Below are positions 42,939 through 52,954 of a stretch of DNA of 64,000 nt, piece after piece. The notes under the pieces are model-generated. The model worked only from the letters and a program-made list of their open reading frames with translations. It was not told the DNA's origin and made no database searches. Source of the DNA: Pseudogymnoascus destructans (lineage: Eukaryota > Ascomycota > Leotiomycetes > Thelebolales > Thelebolaceae); assembly GCF_001641265.1 (NCBI RefSeq), contig NW_020167523.1, positions 992,001 through 1,056,000 on the forward strand, given 5' to 3'. Position 1 is the stretch's first letter. The number at the start of each line of letters is the position of its first letter. A program made the translations under genes and the position numbers.

Positions 42939-44186
42939 TCAATGATCGTCAATGCAGAATGAAGTTGGATTGAAGCATACTTGACCTGATGGAGGTTGGT
43001 TCGTCAGGTGCATTTGTGCCAGCCAGTTTGCCAGCGTGGTAGTCTGTACCCGGATGGCTTCGGTTTGGTCCGCTGTGGCTGCGAGTTGCTTCACCGCGTC
43101 CTCGTGCTGCATCGCTGTCTGTTCGCGAACAGCCGTAGTTAACTCGGTCTGTGCTGTCATCAATAGCTTGAAGTTTTTGTTAACATCTGCTGTTTGCTCG
43201 TCTGTGGCTGCCGTTAAATCAGCAAGCAGGACACTTTGCTTCTCATGGCAGTTAGTAGCAGCAGCTGTCTGTACTTTTGCCGTATATAGATGGATCATCG
43301 AGTGATCCCATAGGCTTGCTTCGAGGTGGGCCTGTATTTCGGATGTCCTGACATCTACACTCCTTAGTGACCTGACAGTATATGAACTGAATATATTTGC
43401 GTTTTGGAGGGACGCAATTAATTGCTGTCGACAGCAGCGGAAAAGTTGCTGCAAATGTGCCCCATTGTCATCATTATCGTCAAGAGCGATGAGGTCCTGC
43501 GCCGCAGACTGTAGATCTCGTAATAATATGATACAGCGATCGGGCACCTATCTGTATTAATATTTGAGAAGACGTGATTTGTAGCATGGACTTACCTCTA
43601 GACATGTATTGTTATCTTGTGCACAAGTAATGCAACTGTCTTTGCCTGGTGCAATTTCACACGACAGCGACGAGTTTGGATCATCCTTGGCTGCACATCT
43701 AACGCAACAGAATATATGCACTTCATGCATAGTATAGTCTTGAATAATGCTCGCGTCATCGTTGGTCTGTCTGCCCTTCCCTTTGTTGGCCCCCTTCTCG
43801 TTTGATGTAGGTTTGCTAGACCTAGCACTTTCGTCGACTCGCATGCGTTTGGATCCGTCTGCATTTCTGTCATATGTAGGCTCGTTGGTCTGGATGCCTT
43901 TGTTTTATTAGCTTTTGAACTCACAATGCCATATTTAGTTGACAAACAAACCTCCGCTCCCGTTGTATGCAATGCTCTTTCTATTGTTGGTGGCATTCTT
44001 TCCGCTTTGACCGACTTCATCAGCTCGTCCTACTGTGTCGGGGGCAGTGGCGCATTGAGCTGATACACGAGGGTGCTCGAGCATAACATCATCATCAGAT
44101 CCACCGATCTCAATCTCGTTGGTATACTCTTGGGCCTTAGAAGTGGATATATTCGTGGTAGCCTCAGCTACCTCCGTGATCATCAT
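42939..44186 (-). CDS. orphan protein A: cysteine module plus helical C-terminus
   Basis: Exons 44186..43952, 43897..43596 and 43547..42939 give 381 residues. Residues 1-140 are polar and acidic. At residues 143-177 lies C-x2-C-x11-C-x8-C-x2-C-x6-C, a likely zinc-binding module. An intron follows two residues later and the next exon opens VPDRC. The rest is helical with repeated QT/AT-rich heptads (TAVREQTAMQHEDAVKQLAA), probably a coiled coil. Gene B has the same spacing and intron position, so the two are paralogues. I recognise no known family; function is unknown. A 5' leader intron may end just upstream of 44186. Confidence 0.65.
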
Positions 44187-44628
44187 TAGCGAGCGCTAGA
44201 AATGAATTAGTCAAATGACATGTTGTATAAGAACTAGAAATCAAACCATTTAGAGCTGTATTGTGTACGAGGTGTTTGGCGTCTGTGGATGAATATATTT
44301 AGTTGACGAGAGGTAGAAAACAAAGTCGTTGTTCGAGATTTGATGGCATATGTAAGAGATAAGAAGCAATGGCATATTTACGGAGGGAGTCTATAGCCAC
44401 AATTTTACAGTTTGTATGCTTATCAACCTTCAAATTCACTTTGGGTGGAGGTTCATTATTTTACAGATATTAAAAATGCACGACAATCAGGATTCATTCT
44501 CTAGCTCCATTATCTACGACTCTCCGTTGCCATCAATCAGAGTTACTATTCGTGCAATCATGGCGTTCCATAGTCAATTCCCAGTCCCGCATTCTCTTCC
44601 ACATGATCAACTCCTCATCCACGTCCCC
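44187..44628. other. spacer between orphan genes A and B
   Basis: AT-rich; no gene seen. It includes the gene B 3' end and gene A upstream region. Confidence 0.4.
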
Positions 44629-46406
44629 TCAACTGCCTGGACTGGCTTCTCGGTTGGCCCGGATCGCATCACATAAACCTTTCATCTGTGTGCACAAAGC
44701 ACTGTTTGTCGTCCGGATAATCTCCTCCATACTTCGAAGCTGCGCGAGATGAGCTTCCTGGAACGCCTTATCCTCATCTCTCTTGCTCTTGTCGGTTGCC
44801 CGCTGATCATTGTAAATTCGTTTGACGTCGTCACGGAGGCCATTCACAGCGATTGTTGTCCGGTCAATCGAGTCCGACACTTTAGTGGCGATATGTGCAG
44901 CCGTTTCGGTCATTGCAATTTCGTCGTGACGCTGTATCTTCGTCTGCGATGGGATGCTGCTCCTGTGCAAAGCAACATCGTTCGACATAATCTCCGGTGG
45001 ATTGCAAACCATCAGATCGAATTGGGCTTGTACAGTGTTCAGGCGGTTGGTGGCGGCCTGGTTGGTAGTGTCCTGCAAAACTTGGGTTGCAGAGTCTCTG
45101 AGCATTTTCAGTTGGGCGAGGCATCTCTTCGGGACCTATATAAATGTTAATTATCATAGTTTCGAAGGGTTATCATATGACTTACAATGGTACAGTTAAT
45201 GCCTTTTGTAGTGCAGTCTATGCATTTTAGAGCATGATAACCTTTCCAGCATTGCAAATTTGGGACTTTGCTGTACAGTGCAGCGCACTGCACGCACGGG
45301 ATTGACGTTCTCTGGCCCGCATTCTCTAGGTGGTCTGGAATTACCACTCGTGAAGTGGACTTGTCGAGATTCTCAACAGGAGTCTGGATTGGTGAAGGTT
45401 GTTCGTTGTGGACCTTCTCGGCATCTGAGGGAGTTGATTGACCACCTTCGGAGACATTAATGCGAATGTCCCGAGTAGCATGGTTGGCAACACTTGGTTG
45501 GTTGACGACTTGTATAGCAGAGGGCTGATTTGCCGCGTCTTGCGTCACGAAATCCTTGCCCTTTGGGGAGAGTGTGATGTTCGACAATTCCATACTAGCG
45601 GGCGCATCCTCGGCAGTGGACACATGATGGCCGATTTGGCCGACTGGCGCAAGAGTTGTAGTAACCAATTGCTCATCCTCCTGAACGACCTTGAGTGCAC
45701 TAACGCGGTCGCCTTGAGCGGAAGCCTCGCAATTTTGCTCTCCGTCAACGGGCACATGGTTATCGTTCCGGCTAACTGGTCCGGGAGTTGTTGAAATTGG
45801 TTGTTCGCCCTCTTGAATGACTTTAGGTGCACCAACGCGGTCGCCTTGAGTGGTAGTCTGGCAAAGTTGCTCCGCGTTAACAGGCACAGGTTGATCGCCC
45901 TGGCCAGTGCCATGCGCCGTAACGGTTGTAGAGGTGCCACCTGGAACATCATACGTTTGCTGGTCCTGAGACTGGTTCGTCGGCGATGTAGTAGAAGTCG
46001 TCCTCATGTCGTTGCCGTGTCGCTCTACCATCCTTTGGTGTTCGCCCTCCTCAGTAACCTGACCTCTGAGACTGGTACCTCTGCCGTGCGGGCGCCCGTC
46101 TGTATGGTTGGTAAACATGCTATCTCCCTGTTTCTTCTTCTCAATGTTTTCTTCGTGTTGAAGGCCAACATCCACATGTGCTTCCATAAGTTTGAAGCGG
46201 GCAGCGATTTCCGCTTGAGTGAGTCGTCGGTTTAGCGGAGTTGGCTTAGTACTCTTCTTCTCCGTCTTCTTTAGCTTGGCAGCGCCACCGGTTGCCTTCC
46301 TGTCCGCCTTCTTCTGCCTCTTTGTCGTGGCTCCGGTATCAACAGGGGATGTTGCCCTCCGTTTTTCCTCGTCAGGGGCCACATTGCCTAGCCCGCGGGT
46401 TTCCAT
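44629..46406 (-). CDS. orphan protein B: cysteine module plus coiled coil
   Basis: Exons 46406..45186 and 45135..44629 give 575 residues. The N-terminus is basic (KRQKKADRKATGG, possible nuclear signal). A long disordered region follows with internally repeated units (QGDRVGAPKVIQEGEQ against QGDRVSALKVVQEDEQ). The cysteine module is at residues 371-405, with exactly the gene A spacing. The intron sits two residues after the last Cys and the next exon opens VPKRC, as in gene A. A helical, charged C-terminus follows (DRTTIAVNGLRDDVKRIYND). No known domain. Same strand and order as gene A, consistent with an old tandem duplication. Confidence 0.65.
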
Positions 46407-47556
46407 TGTTCCTATCTATACATTTCAATGTCAGTATTGAAAGATGGAAATGAGTTTGAGACAAATACAAGTAAAGAGGACTCTTGGTCAACTTCAGTTT
46501 GTGGTATGTAGATTTAAAAGACGAAGGCAAATAGAATATAACTAACCTATCAGACACTCGGCCTATATCAGTAGATCGTGAGTTGAAGAAGTTCGGCACT
46601 AATAACCCTAAATGACAAGTGGTGATTCCAGTTTGCGATCTGTAGATGAAGTCGGTTTTAGTTTTAAAAACAATGCCAGAAGATAACCAACCTGTCGGAT
46701 ACTCGGGCAGTGTTGTTAGCTCATGGGTTGAACTTCAGCGTTACGTGATGAAGATGACGGAAGGTGTAGTAGTTTGTTTTGAGTTTGGATCCGCGAGGGT
46801 TTGTGGATCTAGTGAGACAACCAAATTGATTTAATTTGAATGCAGCCTGCAGAGTAGCTCTCGTTACTATAAGGACAATTATAATAAACATTTATTTAAT
46901 TTCGAAAGGTGCTGTACTGTCATTGGTCAATTATCATATATGGGTGGACAACCGCGGTAAATAGTTTAATTCCACGTGATTATCCACAAGCGCGAGACGT
47001 GGTCAAGTTTATTTCAACATCATGCCATCCAAGTGCTGGGATCGACAAAACAGGACGTCTACTGAAACAGACGATTCAACTACTTGTGCATTTATAACTA
47101 TCGAATTGTCATGGCATCATTTTGTAATAGAAATAAGTAAATATAGTGTTTTGAATTACTTATAAACTAAATGCGAGACACGTTATGCATCTGCATATCA
47201 AGTTTGTCGTTTGGAACATGATAAAAAAAGAAATATAATAATGAAAAAAAAAAAAAAAAAAAAAAAAAAAACTAAGAAAGAACGAAAGAACGAAAGAACG
47301 AAAGAACGAATATTATCTCGTTTGCATCTCCTTTCCATCTCATCATAAAATGTAGTATGCACGAAAAAAAAACTATAAAAGCATTCTGTAATATCCACCC
47401 CTCATACTATAATGAGTCGTGTTGGTCATGTCAGTCGTTTCGAGGAGCCTCTTCGGAGGAGGTGTATGCAAATTAAATATGAATGTAGCTGTGTATATAG
47501 TTGGAAATAATGTCAAGACAATTGTGAATGGTGCATACCAAGAAGTTGTGCGTATA
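46407..47556. other. AT-rich gap with simple repeats
   Basis: No gene supported. Contains an A homopolymer (about 47243-47270) and four copies of GAACGAAA (about 47278-47310). Confidence 0.5.
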
Positions 47557-48822
47557 TTACTGCGTTGTCTTGGGCTTCTTAATTCCAAGGCTCTCCATCT
47601 CGAGGCCGGTCCTTTTCTTCCCGCCTTTTCTTCCATTCCTGGTGTTGATTATGGCAGTCCCCGTGACTGGATTGCAATCTTCCCCGTACATTCTCTCCAA
47701 GAGGCCAGGGTAGTGGTTAGGGTTCTCGAGCTTCTCCCGCTCGATATGTTCCTTGTGGTTGAACCCATCTGGCAAGTTTTTTTCCATTTCAAGACCAAGT
47801 TCAGTTGAGACACTACTGTCATCGTTCCCACTATCACGAAGCTCCAGTGTTTTTCCGGCAAGAAAATGCTTGAGTGTCAAGTAGACAGCTTCTGTGGCTT
47901 TTTTCGTCTGGTTCTCCTCCATATTCTTCATCATCGCCATGACGCCCGCCATGGCTGTTACCAAATCCAAGTTCTGTGCCTTCAAGTCCGCGACTTCTGC
48001 CTTCAAGTCATTCATCATGGAATTTAGGCTCGTGTGTCTCATTTTCAAAACTGTCATGTTGTCATCAATCGTCTCTTTCACGGCCGCGGTAATGACTCGT
48101 TTTGCATCACTACCTAGCCGCAGTTGTAGGATAGGGTGTTTGTCGTCTGCTATTGTTCCCATTAGACCATTCGCTGCCTGGAGATGCAAAGATAATAAAT
48201 TGAGATTTTTGTCTAGTATTGGCCTTGAAGACTGGATATTATTCTCGCTGCCATTCTGAAAGTGGGTTCGTGGCATGGAGCAAGTCGTCGTTGAACTAGA
48301 TTCCTTTTGTATGTCCTTTGTAAGAGTTGTGTCCTGCGCGCCGAGGTTGTCCTCGACAAGTTCGCCCGAGACCAATTCTGAGCGGCGGACAGGTGATGTA
48401 GTCCCCTCAGGGGCTGTAGGACTACCACCAACTTTGTTGATTGTAGCAGGAACAGCAAGCATGCCTTGAACGCCTGACTCCAGTGTCGATTGTTGGCTCG
48501 TTCCAGGGGCACCGGCGTGTCCATCGTTTGCCTCGGGGGCGTCGGCCGCGCTACTTCCACCAATCTCTGCCTGATGGTCTGGCACTGCGGAGGGGACAGT
48601 TGCGGTACCAGCCACTATCGAGTTGTACTCTCGCTGTTTCATGGACTTGTTCTTTCGTAGTCGTGCCTCCGATTCATACTTCTCCAAATAGGCATCCATG
48701 ATTGCTCGATCTTCCGGTAGCAAATCACTGATCATCTTCTTAATGGCCAGTTTTCGGTACCGGACTGCTTGACCTAGTGATTCTGTGCTCCTCCCAGGCT
48801 GGGCATCAACGTCGTTATCCAT
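47557..48822 (-). CDS. orphan coiled-coil protein C
   Basis: One open frame of 421 residues. The N-terminus is helical and charged (YRKLAIKKMISDLLPEDRAI), then a low-complexity Ser/Thr/Pro part. A coiled coil follows (MMNDLKAEVADLKAQNLDLV) and a basic end (RNGRKGGKKRTG, KKPKTTQ) suggests a nuclear protein. It lacks the cysteine module of genes A and B. No family is recognised. Upstream exons may exist in the tract with similar introns (49-50.2 kb), but the join could not be proved. Confidence 0.5.
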   Translation of the reverse strand: MDNDVDAQPGRSTESLGQAVRYRKLAIKKMISDLLPEDRAIMDAYLEKYESEARLRKNKSMKQREYNSIVAGTATVPSAVPDHQAEIGGSSAADAPEANDGHAGAPGTSQQSTLESGVQGMLAVPATINKVGGSPTAPEGTTSPVRRSELVSGELVEDNLGAQDTTLTKDIQKESSSTTTCSMPRTHFQNGSENNIQSSRPILDKNLNLLSLHLQAANGLMGTIADDKHPILQLRLGSDAKRVITAAVKETIDDNMTVLKMRHTSLNSMMNDLKAEVADLKAQNLDLVTAMAGVMAMMKNMEENQTKKATEAVYLTLKHFLAGKTLELRDSGNDDSSVSTELGLEMEKNLPDGFNHKEHIEREKLENPNHYPGLLERMYGEDCNPVTGTAIINTRNGRKGGKKRTGLEMESLGIKKPKTTQ

Positions 48823-50703
48823 CTTATTGGCCGAGGATCTACATTGACCCTAGTTAGTATAATATAGCAATGAGAACTTTGTGCACATCAAAATAAGCAG
48901 GATAGACCCACAATGCCGAAAAATGATTGTTGTCAAATTGGTGTTTAGGCGCCGAATAATTGTAACCAAGCAAAATCGTCACCAACCGCGGTCGAGGCCT
49001 CCTGTACACCCTCGGGTCAGCATGAGGTGAATTCGAATGGTTCGTGCCCGTCAAAACGGGTGGAAAGGGATGGTAAAATATTCCAGACGTAGTATCCGCG
49101 AAAAGGGTTTGGCATGACAGCTCATGGCACGAGAGCTTCCTGGAAAACCTCGAGTCAGTATAGTGAATATAACAAATCTGCGTTCACCAAAGCGCGCGGA
49201 ACGGACTTACGATGCTTAAACAGCCTGGTTGATGCGGTGAGGTCCTGCTATTGACAGTCTAAGTTGGAACGATGTGAACTTGATGACCTCGAAGAACTCT
49301 TGTGGATCGGAAAGGGATAGAGAGAGCACTCACAGATTTCTCGGTATTAAAAAGAAGTTCATCCGTAAGTGGCTGCTGAGGCTTCAAGGTGATATGAATC
49401 GATTTAACATTTCGGAGGAGGTGAAGTATGTTGGAAGAGAAGAAGAGGACAACGACAGTGAACTGTGAGTAGGCAGAACAGGGTCAGTCAACTTCGCTTG
49501 CCCGAAAGCTGCGCGGCAAATGATTGGAATATACTCACCTTGTGGACGGGTATTACCTGGTAATTGACCTGGGTGTGCTTGGGCGTTGATCTGGTTGAAC
49601 ATAACAGCCTCAGTAAACTTTTAGGAGGTCAAATGTCGCGCAACAGAGGTCGGAATGGACTCACCCGGAAGTATTGGTTGGTGACGAAAGCCCGGATGAA
49701 CTTGAATGAACGCCGATATAGCTGAACAAAATGCCTCTGCCAGTCTGAACAAGTCGAAGACTTGTCTGAACAGACTCACTCTGAGGATAATAACCACCCG
49801 GCCGAACTCGAAAGCCGATCTGGTCAAACAGTGTTGGTCAACTGTCGTTCGTTCGAATGTGGAAGATTGGAATAGACTCACCTTTTGGTGACCTTGTCGA
49901 CTTTGGGCGAATTTAAATATCGATCTGGCTGACCAGGGCAATACATTCAGCTCATGCTCGTCTGGATTTCGCGTAATAGAGGATTGGAATGGACTCACCG
50001 CATGGATTATAGCTCGCAGCGAGCAAAGCAAAAGGTGTTGATCTGTCTGTTGACCAGGCGGCGAGCTCAAACAGCCGCGCTGGCTCTGTTGGCCGAATAG
50101 GACACAGTCAGCCAACTCTTGTCCGTCTAAATGCCGCGCGGCAAATCATCGGAATAAACTCGCAGTGAGCACAAACAGGAGAATTTGGGGTTCTGTTCGG
50201 TTGACGAAGAGCAAGAATAATTACATTAGTCGCGGATTAATCCGGCCGAATTGTAGAGCCTTGGTCGAACACCAGAATTTAGATTTGTATCAGGGATGGA
50301 TGGGAGAAAGAGAGAAGGATTAGAATATCAAGATTAATGATGTACGATGACAAATATATTTTTGAAGAGCAAGATAACACAAGAACAAATTCATAACGTT
50401 TCATTTTTTAGCTCATAGCAGTTTAGAACTATCTGTAATAATGGTGATTTCCCATCGTCAACATCCGTAGCAACAAAAAAATGTCCTCACTGACAAATAA
50501 AGCATGTCCCCTTAGAGTCATAAAAAAAAAGGGTGTCACATATGAAATGTGTTCACTCAACTCCTTGACGTTTCTTCCTCACATAGTGTCATCCATGACC
50601 CCGAAGATGCAATGTCAAGCCCTTGACTCGGAACAAAGAGAAATGATATCCGCCTTCCCATTTGTTCACCACGCAACTTTGATGGTCATTTGCATCTCCC
50701 GGC
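48823..50703 (-). other. tract of short exon-like blocks separated by similar introns
   Basis: On the minus strand, introns start near 50163, 49999, 49882, 49778, 49665 and 49540. Most begin GTGAGTSYATTCCRAYC and end in CAG or AAG after 47-80 bases. Exon-like blocks between them encode Pro/Gly/Gln-rich pieces (IGFRVRPGGYYPQ, HPGFRHQPILPG, HPGQLPGNTRPQ). The reading phase breaks once, so no complete gene is claimed; it may be a decaying gene or a 5' extension of gene C. 50170-50703 shows nothing further. Confidence 0.45.
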
Positions 50704-51317
50704 TCATTTACCCAAACCAACTGTTTCTGCGGCTCGCAGAATATCCGCCTCGACCTGGAGCTGTTCCATTGTCGGTGCAAGCAGCTTGGAGATCTTTGTC
50801 GTAACTCGCTCGATTTCCTCTCGCCACTGGACAACTTCTTTGTCTACCAAAGCATGCTCTCGTTCTGCTGCTGCATGCTTGTTCCTTTCGACCAATCCGA
50901 TTTCCTGTGACATTCGGCGAACAAAATTCTCGTCTTTGGCCAATCGTGCCTGCCATTTTCTCCACTTCGGACTTCCCACTCCATCGACGCTTATCACGTT
51001 GGACCCCGCATGGTGATGGCTGAAGCCACTTGCTGTCGTGACGTACGCGTGGGCAATCGTAGACGACAATATTGCACCGACGGCCGCGTGCTCAGGTCTC
51101 TGCATCTCAATATGACATGACCTTCAAGGCGGAACCCCGACTGTGGGAAAGCGCACTGGAATGCCAATTCGGAGAGTCCCATCAAATAGTTGGAACTAAC
51201 CTGGGATGTGTGGTGGTTGATTCCCCTTAATGGCCGGACGCTGAAACCTACTTCAGCGAATGGGGCGATATGGAGGACGTCCCTGGCGATTGCGCTCGAT
51301 CTCATTCGGTTCCGCAC
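50704..51317 (-). CDS. orphan small protein D
   Basis: Exons 51317..51201 and 51099..50704 give 170 residues. The donor is GTTAGT and the acceptor GATGCAG; the join is in phase. The N-terminus (IARDVLHIAPFAEVGFSVRP) could be a mitochondrial leader or a short hydrophobic helix. The C-terminal half is a charged helix (NFVRRMSQEIGLVERNKHAA, REEIERVTTKISKLL). I recognise no family. Confidence 0.45.
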
Positions 51318-52954
51318 GAATTCGTGTGTCGTCGTTTGCCTATCGCCTGTCCATTAGGGCCCCCCTTTTTTCCTATCGCCGTCTGATAGTTAGCAACAGC
51401 TTCCGGCGGCCCAGCTACACAGTGTAGTCTGTATACTGCTAGGCGGTATATAACTTATATGGCTTCGTTTACTCAATTAAGTCGTCAAACTCCAAATTTG
51501 TGCTTAACAGTTTTCCTATAGGAAATACGGTGGCTTTTACGCCCAAAATGACTGTTTTTCGTAGGGGATTTGCTGGTTCCCTGGTTGGTCCACGTATTGG
51601 CCAGATTTCTCAGTTTCAGCTAGGCTGAAGAGCTCAGCTAATCGAGGTTTTTGGCGTTTCCCTAGGGCTACAAATAGCGTACGTAGGCCTGTAGGTCAGT
51701 TAATAATTCAATTGATTATATTGTTATATTTATTGTATTCTACGACCGAAGCTTCTTTCCCGGGTATTTCCCTCACAGCGACGTGCTCGCCGAGCGAGCT
51801 ATGCCAGGTAAGCCGAGTAGTGGAGGAGTACACTTTGTACAGAAATGATTTCTGATGAGAGTCCCGATGCCATGAATGGGTGCGTATTAGGGATTTGAGA
51901 TCCCGTACACTAAAATATTATCATATAATTTCTGAATGATGTCTGATGCCGTGAGAAACTGTAATGCATATGGGGACCCTGAGAGTCTCCAATACTCGCA
52001 TGGTACAAGAGAATTTTAAAATCCATATCACCATGGTCGAAGATCGAAATATATTGTCGCGGTATGAGAGTCTATATTTCGAGAGCTAAAACGGCACTCT
52101 TATTAATTCATGTCTTTAAACCCCGAATTAAAGCTGTATCAATAAAATGTTTATTGTGTTTGTGGCGCTTTATATGGCATTATCTTTAATAATTTTCTCA
52201 ACGTTAAGTTATATTTTGCCGCTGTTTTATATTACTGTCAATTTATTTTACCATCGTTTAAATGATATTTGCTATCAAAGAAGAGAATGCTATGGCATGT
52301 TATTATCTCAGATACCATACCAATATTTAGTACTAATTATTTCCTACTCGACATTTCTGTATACTAATAACCCCCCATTCTTCCAAAACTTGATTAATAT
52401 AACCCCGACTCCATCGAGCTTGCTGAAGAAAATGCTGTACACGATCTTGAATGCGAGCAAATATAAATCCAATGGGTATATACAACACCATTGGGATCAT
52501 ATTATTCAGAATTAAGTATACTTTTAAAGTATGAGATCGCTGTTGTCAGACTGTAAGTGGTTTTGTCCTGCTGTGCCTAGGGTCCGGCTTTAGCGCGATC
52601 TCAAAGTCGCGTCGTCGCACGTCGGTCAACGCAGTTACGCGACTTTGGACAATGCTGCAGTTCATACATGTCACAAATAATCACACCTACGACTTCTCCC
52701 GAGCGCCAATATACAATTATACACATCCTGTACATCTTACTCACTAAACAAACTAGACAATTTGCTTGCAAATGTCTACCATGGATCTCTAGACGCGACC
52801 AAATTCCCTGAGAAATCCGCCCCGCGTCTTTGCACGCCTCGTTCCGGAAGATACATTGACAGCCTCGCAACGCTCCAGACGCCTGAGTCTCTCAATTCTT
52901 GGCTTCTGCTCCCAAGGGCAGAGGTCCTACGACAACTGACGGCGATACGACACG
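51318..52954. other. AT-rich gap upstream of CDC45
   Basis: 1.6 kb. It contains the inverted copy of the dispersed repeat (below). The AT-rich frame 52147..52515, though hydrophobic, has no similarity and is probably chance. The CDC45 promoter lies at the right end. Confidence 0.45.
51925..52010 (-). repeat. dispersed repeat family, inverted copy
   Basis: Reads CTGATGCCGTGAGAAACTGT and GAGAGTCTCC on the plus strand, the complement of the 14374-14450 copy (CTGATGTCGTGGGAGACTAT in reverse). A further half-copy lies near 51850-51885. Confidence 0.5.

Noticed and set aside
52147..52515. Hydrophobic 122-codon frame in the AT-rich gap
   Set aside because: AT-rich composition alone gives Phe/Ile/Tyr/Leu-rich frames; no family, no splice or neighbour support.
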